A stretch of 46,794 nt of DNA from a virus. Made by a program: the position numbers and the translations under genes. The stretch lies in IMG/VR virus record IMGVR_UViG_3300032401_000019, positions 1 to 46,794 of that record; one strand, given 5' to 3'. A model generated the notes under the pieces. That model saw nothing but the letters and a program-made list of their open reading frames with translations, searched no databases and was not told the DNA's origin. Below, in pieces: positions 22,584 to 31,275 of this stretch (positions within the stretch are counted from its first letter, which is position 1; each line of letters begins with the position of its first letter).

Positions 22584-25040
22584 TTATATTATTTGTAAAA
22601 CCATTTGACCAAATAATCTTATAACTAAACCACCGTTACCAAAATTCCCACCACCATTAAATTCTGTATCTAAATACGCTTTCGGTGGATTTCCGTGATA
22701 CGTGTAATTGAAAGCGGCGTTACCACCGGTTAGATTCAATCCTGTAGCACCGTTTAACGTTGCACAATTGAAAACTAATCTACCCCCGTTTTGTTCAACG
22801 AGCATTGGCATCGCACCGGATGGATAATATGTGGGTGCGGTGTTAGATAAATTATATGTACCATATTGTACTCGCTTGAACAGATACGGTAGTGACAATT
22901 CTATAGCTGCTATTTGCCCTGCAGGGGGTGCACTACTAGTACTAGTAATCGATAATCTCATATCGAAATCTATTAAAACTTCTTTCTGTCTTCTCTTAGT
23001 AGTATAACCACCTGTAACACTACTTAATGAAGATGTTGTAGCTATCGTACCCGCAGTGTTCTGCCATAAAGTAATATCTGAATTAGAAATTGTTACCGGT
23101 GTCTCTTCTTCATCTACTTCATTCATTGAAGCATATACCCAATCACTACCATCATAAGTAAATTTCATAAACAAACCAGCATCAGAATTATCTATAAAAT
23201 CTATATCATTTTGAGTTAATTCTTTAACTAATACATAATTTGTCGGATTTACATAATCTGTTACGATCATTAATTGTTTACTATTTAAATCAATAGTAGG
23301 AATAGGATCCCCTAAACTATCACTTAAATCAGAGGGTGTAAAATGTAAATAAAAATTATTACCGTTCTTTCCTGCTATTTTACTTAAATTAATAAATAAA
23401 TTTGCCCCCAAAACTATCCCATCACCAATTAATTTTTGATATTGTTTTGCTGTTCCTATTTGTAAATTTACGATAGGAGAAGCATTACTCAATGTTCTTT
23501 CTTCTATTCCAAAAGCGTCACCTGTTACTAAATTTTGAATAACGTTATAATAATGATTAATATTTGTTTTTAAAAAAATATAAGCGTATACAGCGTCATT
23601 AGTGTAAGCTGTTCTTGTAGGTGATGCCACTACCACACCCCAATCATCAAATTGGTCTTCAGTGTAATAACCATGTGTGCTATCAGTGGTTGGTAATAAA
23701 GTAAATATAGTATAATTGTTTATTGTTTTATATCTATAATCAACTATATACCCAGTATTATTATTTGTTTGATATACTGGTACCCAACATTTACCTATTC
23801 TTTCGTTAATCTTAAATGTATATATTTTATCACATGTTTCAGTAATATCATATACTGTTGCTGGAAATATTGGTTGAGCTGCTTTAAATCTTATTTGTAT
23901 CTCTTCTGTATCGGGTGTAATTAGTAATTCTTGTGTTAAATCATCTGTAAAATCTTTATAATTTAATGTATCTAACACTAAATTTATAGCACTACCACTT
24001 TTAGATGACGCTTTGATTTTATAATAATTCCCGTTAGATACGTAAATTCTCCAATTATCAAAATCACCATCTGTGAAATCTGCTATTGATTTATATGTAC
24101 CGCCTTCTCCGACATTAAGAGTAACTTTATTAGAATTAGTATCTATTGTCCAATTAGAACTTCTAAAATTCCAACTAATATAAACAACATTATGCTCTTT
24201 AGTAGATATATAATTATCATACTTTATAGCTTCAATTCCTATTAACCCAGCTCCGTTTGTGATATTTATATTTGAAAGTTGGTATTCTGTTCTAGTTTTA
24301 TATATATTATAATTTCTTTTGTCTTCTATATATAAATTAGTACCGTTTCTTTTAACCCTTGCTAAATAAAATATAAAATCAGAATAAACTGGTGGGGTAA
24401 CAGATGAGCTTGACGTTAATGAAAATGTACATGAATCATATTGAAATGGATATTTATCTACTGTATTTATAACTACACCTGGTGTGAATGTTCCTATAAC
24501 TGAAAAATTAAGATCAGTTTCACTTGTGAATACTCCTTGTAATATCGCATTATTATCATCTATAACACTTAATACTTCATATTCTAGTATATTATAAGTA
24601 GCATTTGAGAATTTTATTTTAGTTGGGAAATTAGGTTGCCCTCTGAATATTTTTAAAAACTCACAACTTCCATCGCCTACTAAATTACCACTTATATCTA
24701 TACTAACAACACCTGTTTCTAAAGTAGAATATGCTTGTGTTATTTGAACCCAATACCACGTGTTATCATTAGGTACGCTTATTAAATCTGTAGCTGGTTT
24801 ATATATTAAATTACCATTAGCATCGATAGCCTTTATTTCACTGTGTTTAATAGTACCTACATTAGTTCCTTGTTCGGTTAAACCATTACTCCAATTATCA
24901 TCTAATGTATTCTTAACTAAACCAAACTTTAAACTATTATCTTTTAAAAACGCCCTGAATCCATTATCATCTAATGATTCTTTTAATCGTGTTAGTTCTA
25001 TTTTACCTAAGAATAAATCTTGTGCATATTTTAAATACAT
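22584..25040 (-). CDS. Large tail fibre or baseplate-distal protein
   Basis: An 818-residue protein, strongly beta-rich with many Thr, Ser, Asn and Gly. The N-terminus (MYLKYAQDLFLGKIELTRLKE) lacks a signal peptide and looks like an attachment region. Multiple beta segments follow, and a Gly/Asn-rich end (FNGGGNFGNGGLVIRLFGQM) resembles trimeric fibre tips. Base composition is richer in G and C at the 3' end than in neighbouring genes, as is common for receptor-binding tips that are exchanged between phages. Receptor binding is inferred. Confidence 0.6.
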   Translation of the reverse strand: MYLKYAQDLFLGKIELTRLKESLDDNGFRAFLKDNSLKFGLVKNTLDDNWSNGLTEQGTNVGTIKHSEIKAIDANGNLIYKPATDLISVPNDNTWYWVQITQAYSTLETGVVSIDISGNLVGDGSCEFLKIFRGQPNFPTKIKFSNATYNILEYEVLSVIDDNNAILQGVFTSETDLNFSVIGTFTPGVVINTVDKYPFQYDSCTFSLTSSSSVTPPVYSDFIFYLARVKRNGTNLYIEDKRNYNIYKTRTEYQLSNINITNGAGLIGIEAIKYDNYISTKEHNVVYISWNFRSSNWTIDTNSNKVTLNVGEGGTYKSIADFTDGDFDNWRIYVSNGNYYKIKASSKSGSAINLVLDTLNYKDFTDDLTQELLITPDTEEIQIRFKAAQPIFPATVYDITETCDKIYTFKINERIGKCWVPVYQTNNNTGYIVDYRYKTINNYTIFTLLPTTDSTHGYYTEDQFDDWGVVVASPTRTAYTNDAVYAYIFLKTNINHYYNVIQNLVTGDAFGIEERTLSNASPIVNLQIGTAKQYQKLIGDGIVLGANLFINLSKIAGKNGNNFYLHFTPSDLSDSLGDPIPTIDLNSKQLMIVTDYVNPTNYVLVKELTQNDIDFIDNSDAGLFMKFTYDGSDWVYASMNEVDEEETPVTISNSDITLWQNTAGTIATTSSLSSVTGGYTTKRRQKEVLIDFDMRLSITSTSSAPPAGQIAAIELSLPYLFKRVQYGTYNLSNTAPTYYPSGAMPMLVEQNGGRLVFNCATLNGATGLNLTGGNAAFNYTYHGNPPKAYLDTEFNGGGNFGNGGLVIRLFGQMVLQII

Positions 25041-25052
25041 ATCTTATAGTTT

Positions 25053-26783
25053 TTATATATAAATATTTTTAAATATTGTATTATATGGTAATAGAAAACG
25101 TCTTAATGTATCTTCTATTGTTTCTAATGAATCGTATTTATTATTATTTTTTACCCATATTTCAATAAAGTTTGACAATTGTATAAATCCAGTTTCAAAC
25201 GGAGTTGCTAATGGTTTAACTTTCAAATCCTTTATTAATAAACAATTTGTATTAAGTGGTTGTCCTTCTATTACTATATATGGGATTATTTTTGATATAT
25301 CTGATGCTAATTTCAAATTACACCCGAATCCTATATTTAATAAGGCATCTGTTGTTGATAAAGCTGGAGCAGTTGTCGCATACATTATACCTCTAACAAA
25401 ATACCACGTATCTCTTTTATTTAACGTTACATTAGAAAAAAATGTATTTTGAGTCAATGAGGTTACTGAGCTTAATAAATTTTTATGATTATTTGAAATA
25501 TCAAATCCGTATACGCCGAACGTAAATGGTGTATCTACTAAAGACCAGCTATTACTGCAACTATCACTTATACTATCACTTATACTCTCACTTATATCAT
25601 CATCGAAAGAAGGTTGTTTTACCCAGAACGAAATCTCATAATTTAAACTAGAATCTACTTTTATAGTCTTAGAAAAATCTGTATCAATTAATGAATCTAA
25701 ATCTGGAGCTATTCCAGCTATTTCACCTACAGGAACATTTACTATTTCCATTACCCATTCTCCATTGTTTTTCTCTCTAGATACATGACCTCTATTATAA
25801 ATAGGATATAGGCTTAAATCGAATACTTGTTCACTATCTTCATATGCTTTATTAATTGAATTTTGAATAGTTAATCCTTTAAATAAAGGACTGCTATTGT
25901 CTACATTCCAACCACAATGTTCTCTTTTTACTTTATTAAATATAAATTCATCACCTGGGTTATATGATATTAGTCTCAATAACTCCCCATCTACTTGTTT
26001 ATCTATATTAGATTTACTACTATATATATTTGTAGTATTTTCTTGTGTATTTATATTTTCTTTTGTTATTTGAATAGTTCCTCTTTGTCTAATCTCATCA
26101 TTATATTTCCATTTTAAATACAATAAATCTTGTATGTTTTGATTATCTCTAACGAATAAATTTCTTTCTTTTAAAAAATCTTGTAATAAAGCAGCATTAG
26201 AATCTATTTTTTCTAATAAATCACGACCATATATTATTATGGTTGCGAAAAAGAAAGCGATGGATTTAAAAAAATCTATATAATCTCTATCCTCTGAACT
26301 ATCTTGATTAGCTCTTCTAATTATATAATTAGGAACTATTCCGTTTTTATATAATTTATCTAAAACATTTACACACCAAGCTATAACATCTAAATCTGGA
26401 TAATTTATAAATTGATGAAAAATACTTTTATTGAACGCGCTATTTGAATTTATCGATTGAAATGTGCTATTTAATGAGATACTAGTGAATTCTAACACTC
26501 CTGTGTCATCATTTCCAGTACGAGTATATTTATATTGAATATAAAAATAATCACCCGGATTAACACTTATTGCTTGTAAATTAGCATTATTTAATGGTAT
26601 ATAATCTGAATAATTTAAACCGTCAGTCGAATATTTAAATTCTTTAATGAAGTATCTATTAGCTGTTTCTCCGACAAGCACATCTGTATAACTATTAATA
26701 GAGGTTAATCCAACTAATGGTATATCTGCTACGATAAGAAATATATCCCCTATTTCAGTACAACTATTATTTATTATAGCCAT
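25053..26783 (-). CDS. Tail/baseplate-attached structural protein
   Basis: A 576-residue protein. Residues about 110-230 form a helical region (FHQFINYPDLDVIAWCVNVLDKLY ... LLQDFLKERN) like the fibre-attachment domains of baseplate proteins. The second half is beta-rich, with a carbohydrate-binding-like segment (YEISFWVKQPSF ... DTWYFVRGIMYA). A short SISD tandem repeat lies near residue 400. It directly precedes the 818-residue fibre-like gene by 12 bases. A role linking fibres to the baseplate is plausible but not shown. Confidence 0.55.
   Translation of the reverse strand: MAIINNSCTEIGDIFLIVADIPLVGLTSINSYTDVLVGETANRYFIKEFKYSTDGLNYSDYIPLNNANLQAISVNPGDYFYIQYKYTRTGNDDTGVLEFTSISLNSTFQSINSNSAFNKSIFHQFINYPDLDVIAWCVNVLDKLYKNGIVPNYIIRRANQDSSEDRDYIDFFKSIAFFFATIIIYGRDLLEKIDSNAALLQDFLKERNLFVRDNQNIQDLLYLKWKYNDEIRQRGTIQITKENINTQENTTNIYSSKSNIDKQVDGELLRLISYNPGDEFIFNKVKREHCGWNVDNSSPLFKGLTIQNSINKAYEDSEQVFDLSLYPIYNRGHVSREKNNGEWVMEIVNVPVGEIAGIAPDLDSLIDTDFSKTIKVDSSLNYEISFWVKQPSFDDDISESISDSISDSCSNSWSLVDTPFTFGVYGFDISNNHKNLLSSVTSLTQNTFFSNVTLNKRDTWYFVRGIMYATTAPALSTTDALLNIGFGCNLKLASDISKIIPYIVIEGQPLNTNCLLIKDLKVKPLATPFETGFIQLSNFIEIWVKNNNKYDSLETIEDTLRRFLLPYNTIFKNIYI
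25561..25596 (-). repeat. Three 12-base tandem repeats encoding Ser-Ile-Ser-Asp
   Basis: The unit CTATCACTTATA on the plus strand is present twice exactly and a third time with one change. It encodes SISD/SISE repeats in a loop of the 576-residue tail protein. The unit length is a multiple of three, so copy number changes keep the frame. Confidence 0.75.
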
Positions 26784-26837
26784 TAAAGTGAATTATAATT
26801 AATGTTTATAAATATAACAAAAATTTTAATACGTTAG

Positions 26838-27527
26838 TTATTGTATATCAATTTTTCTTATAGTTATATTAGTATTTGGGTCTGTCGATTTTACTTGTAT
26901 ATAACTTTGTTTTTTACCTAATTTTATCCCCAAGAATCTAAATATAAAAAACTTACTAACTGGTCTTTCCGATGTAGTAACTCCGTATATTTCTTCTTTT
27001 TTAGAATATGTCATTTTTGGTACGGAATCTAATATTACCGTTGCGTTTATAAACGGATAATCAAATTTTATAATTTTTGATAATTTTCTTTCTAAAAAAA
27101 TAGTATCTTTTTTATTTTTTAATAATAATAATGAATCTTTATATATACCTTTTATCGTATTTTTAGATTCTAAATAACCATACATTAATGATGTTATTTG
27201 TTTGTTTTTTATATCACTTCTTTTTAATTCAGTATATATTCGTTTTTCTATACTATCTTTTGAAAACTTTAATTGTTCTATGGTTTTCGAATATTCTAGT
27301 GTTTTAGTAATTGTTCTACCTATTTCATCTTTATATTGTATTATCTCAGTTGTTTTAATAGAAATTTCAGCTTCAGCTTTTTCTTTTTGTTCTTTTAATT
27401 TTTGATTACGTATAGCTAAATATATGGTCGATATTATTAATAACATACTTAAAATTATTTTTATTTGCTTTAAATCTATGTGTTTTATTATTTTAAATAT
27501 GTTTATTATGAATTGTAATTTTTTCAT
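26838..27527 (-). CDS. Membrane-anchored coiled-coil protein, possible spanin (Rz-like)
   Basis: A 229-residue protein. A hydrophobic segment at about 24-39 (IILSMLLIISTIYLAI) is followed by a long charged coiled coil (NQKLKEQKEKAEAEISI ... IEKRIY). A C-terminal domain of about 70 residues is predicted outside the cytoplasm. This inside-anchor plus periplasmic coiled coil design matches inner-membrane spanins. It sits next to the candidate peptidoglycan-active gene, in a region with other lysis candidates. No outer-membrane lipoprotein partner overlaps it, so the assignment is tentative. Confidence 0.45.
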   Translation of the reverse strand: MKKLQFIINIFKIIKHIDLKQIKIILSMLLIISTIYLAIRNQKLKEQKEKAEAEISIKTTEIIQYKDEIGRTITKTLEYSKTIEQLKFSKDSIEKRIYTELKRSDIKNKQITSLMYGYLESKNTIKGIYKDSLLLLKNKKDTIFLERKLSKIIKFDYPFINATVILDSVPKMTYSKKEEIYGVTTSERPVSKFFIFRFLGIKLGKKQSYIQVKSTDPNTNITIRKIDIQ

Positions 27528-27530
27528 ATT

Positions 27531-28103
27531 TTAAAATTTTTCTATTATAGTACCAGTAAAAACACTTCCATATATTGGAAGCGCTTTGTTAGTTAATTCT
27601 ATTATTTTATTAAAAAAAGGACTTTCAGCTCCCATACATTCTTCAGACCAATTATTTACATTATATCCACTACGACCGGGATTGCTCATAGCGTGCCAAT
27701 GTGTATGGTTTTGATTATCTATTATAATATTACTTTTATCTATATTTCCGCCTGGAAATACTTTCCAACATTTTAAGTTTTTAATTTGTCTAAAGTGCGG
27801 GAAAGTGAACGGATAACGGGATAATGATATTCCATTACTAAATCGCCACGCTTGACTATATTGTCCTGGTAATAACATATATGTAATAATATTATTTTTA
27901 CCCGGCTTTGTAGTACATGGTATAGATAATATTTGTGGTTCGTTATTTATATAATATAAACAATAGTATACATCATCGAATTTATTAGTTATTTCTTCAG
28001 ATGTTCTTACCCATATATGATTTAAATTGTAATCACCGTTATCGAAAAATTTATACCCTAAATCTAATACACGTTGTCTTATTGAATCGAAATCACTATT
28101 CAT
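27531..28103 (-). CDS. Putative peptidoglycan-active protein
   Basis: A 190-residue protein without a signal peptide. It contains HTHWHAMSNPGRSGYNVNNW followed by SEECMGA, an arrangement of His residues and then N-W-S-x-x-C. This resembles phage proteins with the pattern His-Gly-x(n)-N-W-S-x-G-C, related to L,D-transpeptidase or carboxypeptidase-like lysis enzymes. The Gly before the Cys is Glu here. It overlaps the nuclease gene by 8 bases and is followed by the spanin-like gene. An endolysin role is possible; the exact bond cleaved cannot be stated. Confidence 0.4.
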   Translation of the reverse strand: MNSDFDSIRQRVLDLGYKFFDNGDYNLNHIWVRTSEEITNKFDDVYYCLYYINNEPQILSIPCTTKPGKNNIITYMLLPGQYSQAWRFSNGISLSRYPFTFPHFRQIKNLKCWKVFPGGNIDKSNIIIDNQNHTHWHAMSNPGRSGYNVNNWSEECMGAESPFFNKIIELTNKALPIYGSVFTGTIIEKF

Positions 28104-28728
28104 ACTTTATCATTTTTTTTAATTTTTCTTCCACCATTCCTATTATTTTAAAATTATATATTTGATATATTTTATAATCTACTATTGATTTATTAGGTAT
28201 TAGATATGCTTCACATTCTTTAGACTTATATATATAACACACTTTGAAAAAATATGTGGGTATTTTAAATTTTTCATTATTTAATGTATCATATATTAAC
28301 CCCGTTATAACTAATACGCTGTCATACCCCTTACTTAAATCTCTTACATGTTCTTCTAGTAACTTCCATTGCCCTCTATTTAATTGTGGATTCTGTGGTA
28401 CTATATTAGTCATATAAAAGCATTTCTTTTCAACCACAGCATTATATCTAAAATCTTCTGCAGGACTTAAATGCCCTTTATCATAATTGCTATGGCTATA
28501 ATCTTTGTTAGTTAATTGATATTGCGCGTATCTTTCATCTATTTTAAAACCACTAGCTCTATTACAACTTTTATTAGCTATTTTAGCTTGTGTTAAAATA
28601 TAATATGAATATTTAGTAGTTTTATATATAGTGTCTAAATATACTTTAAAACCCGAATAATCAACTATTATTTGTGAGAAGGACGTTTTTATTATAAATA
28701 ACAATAATATTAAAATTATTTTTCTCAT
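28096..28728 (-). CDS. Secreted DNA/RNA non-specific endonuclease (NUC family)
   Basis: The ATG at 28728 gives 210 residues beginning with a clean signal peptide, MRKIILILLLFIIKTSFS, followed by QIIVD at the predicted cleavage site. It also gives a four-base ATGA overlap with the upstream gene, so it is preferred over a longer frame from 28788. The beta-beta-alpha-metal nuclease motif is YDKGHLSPAEDF (DKGH at 83-86, with H86 as general base), then MTNIVPQNPQLNRGQW, whose Asn binds the metal. It would act outside the cytoplasm, for example on DNA in the periplasm or medium. A lysis-linked or superinfection-related role is inferred. Confidence 0.85.
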   Translation of the reverse strand: MRKIILILLLFIIKTSFSQIIVDYSGFKVYLDTIYKTTKYSYYILTQAKIANKSCNRASGFKIDERYAQYQLTNKDYSHSNYDKGHLSPAEDFRYNAVVEKKCFYMTNIVPQNPQLNRGQWKLLEEHVRDLSKGYDSVLVITGLIYDTLNNEKFKIPTYFFKVCYIYKSKECEAYLIPNKSIVDYKIYQIYNFKIIGMVEEKLKKMIKYE

Positions 28729-28952
28729 GTTAAATTTTTTAAATTTATACCATGTTCCGAAACCCCTATACCTGCACAAAATACACATTTACTTTCTAAT
28801 CCGTATTGTTCTACTTTTTGTAAACCGCAACATACAGGACATATTTTATATATATGTGATTTGTTTATATAATCTTTTAATTTACAATCATCACACACTT
28901 GTGTTATATCTTTACATATTTTATTAATATTTTTTTTATAACACTGTACCAT
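28725..28952 (-). CDS. Small DnaJ-type zinc-finger protein
   Basis: A 75-residue Cys-rich protein with ICKDITQVCDDCK near the start, then CPVCCGLQK and CVFCAGIG. The last two match the CxxCxG pairs of the DnaJ zinc domain, so at least one zinc site is likely. The C-terminus is short and polar. It overlaps the secreted nuclease gene by four bases (ATGA) and follows the phosphoesterase gene by 7 bases. It is the second mini zinc finger of this type in the window, after 7166-7342. Function unknown. Confidence 0.6.
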   Translation of the reverse strand: MVQCYKKNINKICKDITQVCDDCKLKDYINKSHIYKICPVCCGLQKVEQYGLESKCVFCAGIGVSEHGINLKNLT

Positions 28953-28959
28953 TGTGATA

Positions 28960-30186
28960 TTATCTTAAATATTTATCTTTGCCTATATAAAATTTCTTAT
29001 CAAACGCAGTTATAAATTCAACTTTACAGCGATTTATAGTGCCGTCTTTTGCTCTATTTAATTCAATTATTCCACCACCTAAATGTGCGGCTATTCGTTT
29101 TTTTCTCATAAAAGTACTTTGGTCCATTGTGCATCCGGTTTGTACTACATGTACTTCTCGTGGATAAGCATAATCTAATTTATGAAAATGTCCTAATAAT
29201 AAAACGGCTGGTTTTTCACCACCTTGATAACTCTCAACTATTTTTTGGCTAGTATAACTAGTTGCATATGCTGAACCACCTCCAGGGTGTGCTATTCTTA
29301 ACCACGAATTATTATCGAAACCGCCTTCTGTTAACTCTATATCAGCTTCCATATATCCTAAATATTCTAAATCACTTAACCCTGCAAGCTCTCTTTTCAT
29401 TTGGAAATATTCACCGATATTTACCCCCTCTCGAATAGTGTACCAACCTTCATGGTCATCACCGGCAATAAACTTAGTTTTTATTCCTTTTCTATATGGA
29501 TATTCTCTTACGGCGTATTCTATTTGCTTTGTAAGTCCCTTTGTATGTATTTCGTTTTTATTAAATCTTGCTTCACCATCAATCCAATTACCTGCATTAA
29601 ATACTGTAGATATTCCTTCACCTTCAAATATATCATATAATAAATTTAAAACATCTAGTCTTTCGTGATGACTGCATAAATGATTATCTGAAGTGAAGCC
29701 TATTTTTAATTTATCTCCTTTCCACATACTCATATTGAGCGTTGATATACCACCTTCTTTTAATGTTTTATCTATATAATAGATATTATCTTTTTCTATT
29801 ACATTATAATTTTCTTTTTTTAATAAATCTATTTTAGATAATACTATTTCGGGTATCGTATTGTGTTTTTTTACTAGGTTTGTTAATGATTGTGGTTTTT
29901 TAAGAAGTTCTGATTTAATATCAAAATCATAATTCAATGACTGTTTTATTTTATCTGGTTCACTATTAATAATATTAATGTTTTTTTCTATTTTTGATTT
30001 AAAATAATTACTCCGTTTTTCCCTACTCCAAAAACTTTTATAAATATGTTTTTTATCCGCCCAGTGATCTATACTATCAAGTAATAATCCGGCTTGTGTA
30101 ATCGATGTAATATCCATACTGCATTGATAATTACCTGTTATCATATCATATCTATGATATAAGTGTGTTCTCCTAGGTCTACCCAT
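28960..30186 (-). CDS. Metallophosphoesterase with altered metal-site motifs
   Basis: A 408-residue protein. The first 150 residues are basic and helical with a winged-helix-like stretch (SLTNLVKKHNTIPEIVLSKI). The phosphoesterase domain follows: FTSDNHLCSH, NAGNWIDG (GN in place of GD), IAGDDHEGW (GDDHE in place of GNHDE), RIAHPGG and LLGHFHKLD. The changes keep acidic or amide ligands, so activity is possible. A DNA-binding-like N-terminus before a phosphoesterase domain suggests a nucleic-acid substrate. It sits oddly among tail and lysis genes. Confidence 0.8.
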   Translation of the reverse strand: MGRPRRTHLYHRYDMITGNYQCSMDITSITQAGLLLDSIDHWADKKHIYKSFWSREKRSNYFKSKIEKNINIINSEPDKIKQSLNYDFDIKSELLKKPQSLTNLVKKHNTIPEIVLSKIDLLKKENYNVIEKDNIYYIDKTLKEGGISTLNMSMWKGDKLKIGFTSDNHLCSHHERLDVLNLLYDIFEGEGISTVFNAGNWIDGEARFNKNEIHTKGLTKQIEYAVREYPYRKGIKTKFIAGDDHEGWYTIREGVNIGEYFQMKRELAGLSDLEYLGYMEADIELTEGGFDNNSWLRIAHPGGGSAYATSYTSQKIVESYQGGEKPAVLLLGHFHKLDYAYPREVHVVQTGCTMDQSTFMRKKRIAAHLGGGIIELNRAKDGTINRCKVEFITAFDKKFYIGKDKYLR

Positions 30187-30196
30187 AATTTAAAAA

Positions 30197-30484
30197 TTAA
30201 TGTTTACTTTTTATTTTAGTTTGAAAACCTATTTTATTCCTTTTTTGTTTTTTATCTTTTATAGATTGGTAAGAACCGTGGCATATTTGATACTCATTAC
30301 GGTCTTTACGATATATAATGCATTTAGTTTTAGATATTTTTAATGTACGTGGTGATACGTATTCTTGGACATCAAAATCGTCTTTATTAATCAATATTTT
30401 AGACTTTAATGCCTTTATCACATTTCCTTCACCATCTGTGATATTTGTATAAACAAATAATTCTATTTCATTTATACCGTACAT
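30197..30484 (-). CDS. Small hypothetical protein
   Basis: A 95-residue protein, beta-rich in the first 70 residues (MYGINEIELFVYTNITDGEG) and very basic at the end (DKKQKRNKIGFQTKIKSKH). The tail might bind nucleic acid or be disordered. It lies 10 bases from the phosphoesterase gene. No family recognised. Confidence 0.5.
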   Translation of the reverse strand: MYGINEIELFVYTNITDGEGNVIKALKSKILINKDDFDVQEYVSPRTLKISKTKCIIYRKDRNEYQICHGSYQSIKDKKQKRNKIGFQTKIKSKH

Positions 30485-30506
30485 TTTTAATAAATTAAAT
30501 TTTACA

Positions 30507-30599
30507 TTATTTTACAATAACAGTATTACAATAAGGGCAAATATATTTACCATATTCTAATATGGTTTGACATACTGGGCATATATTTATATCTAACAC
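30507..30599 (-). CDS. Mini zinc-ribbon protein
   Basis: A 30-residue frame in the gap between the papain-fold gene and the 95-residue gene. It carries CPVCQTILEYGKYICPYCN, a textbook rubredoxin/zinc-ribbon pair (CPxC ... CPxC). The likely start is GTG at 30599, three bases after the upstream stop; there is no ATG. The ribbon is complete in spite of the small size, which argues for selection. Confidence 0.5.
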   Translation of the reverse strand: MLDINICPVCQTILEYGKYICPYCNTVIVK

Positions 30600-30601
30600 A
30601 C

Positions 30602-31168
30602 TTAATTTCTTTTTATTACTTCTAAATCAAAACTACCACTTTCAATAAATTCAACTACTGTAAAATTAGTATATTCTTCAAAAGATAAATCGTCTAATAT
30701 TTCGTAATAATTAAAAGCACTCCAACTAACACATTTAAATCTTTTTTTCTTATTCTTAATATTTATATTTGCTTTTTTATCGAGTAGTTTTATTAATAAT
30801 TTAACTCCTTGCAAAGGCAAACCGATAATATCATATCTTGACCTGCCAGAATAGTAGTCTGCAAGTTCTTTAAATTCAACTGCATAATCTTCTGTATTTG
30901 CTCCTTTATAACGCAACCTCATTAGTTGCTTACCACTATCTAAATAAGTTTGAAAGTCTGTTTTTACAATTCCTTTTTCAATGGCTTCGCTTACATATAT
31001 CTTATTCATATATTTTTCGCAAACAGTCATCGTGTGTGTCCATTTACACAATTCTTTACTTTCGATGCTTTGTGCTAATTCGATAGCGTCTGCTAAATAT
31101 GATGTTCCATGAACAGCAATTGTGTCGCCTACTCTTAGTTCTCTGCAAATATCTATATCTAATACCAT
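30602..31168 (-). CDS. Permuted papain-fold (YiiX/NlpC-P60-like) protein
   Basis: A 188-residue protein. LRVGDTIAVHGTSYLADAI opens the domain, WTHTMTV supplies a candidate catalytic His, and FKCVSWSAFNYY near residue 145 supplies a candidate catalytic Cys. RSRYDIIGLPLQG lies between them. This His-before-Cys order is the permuted NlpC/P60 (YiiX-like) arrangement. Such proteins cut peptidoglycan peptides or lipids. No signal peptide is seen, so access to the wall would need a holin. It lies in the candidate lysis region. Moderate certainty on the fold, low on the substrate. Confidence 0.6.
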   Translation of the reverse strand: MVLDIDICRELRVGDTIAVHGTSYLADAIELAQSIESKELCKWTHTMTVCEKYMNKIYVSEAIEKGIVKTDFQTYLDSGKQLMRLRYKGANTEDYAVEFKELADYYSGRSRYDIIGLPLQGVKLLIKLLDKKANINIKNKKKRFKCVSWSAFNYYEILDDLSFEEYTNFTVVEFIESGSFDLEVIKRN

Positions 31169-31170
31169 AA

Positions 31171-31275
31171 CTAATAAATTTTAAATAATTTAAATATTGC
31201 TATCGGTAAAACTATAATAACAGCCATTACTATAATACCTATCATTTCTAATATTACTAATATTTTACTTACCAA
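31171..31275 (-). CDS. Tiny membrane peptide
   Basis: A 34-residue frame that overlaps the end of the 153-residue gene by 11 bases if started at TTG 31275, or 24 residues from ATG 31245. Most of it is one hydrophobic stretch (IGIIVMAVIIVLPIAIF) with a Lys near the end. It fills the 96-base gap before the papain-fold gene. It could be a small holin or a holin-associated peptide; equally it may be chance, since AT-rich DNA readily codes for Ile, Val and Leu. Confidence 0.35.
   Translation of the reverse strand: MVSKILVILEMIGIIVMAVIIVLPIAIFKLFKIY

Noticed and set aside
28729-28788. Longer N-terminus for the secreted nuclease
   Set aside because: The upstream part lies inside the zinc-finger gene. 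The internal ATG gives a proper signal peptide at the N-terminus and an ATGA overlap.
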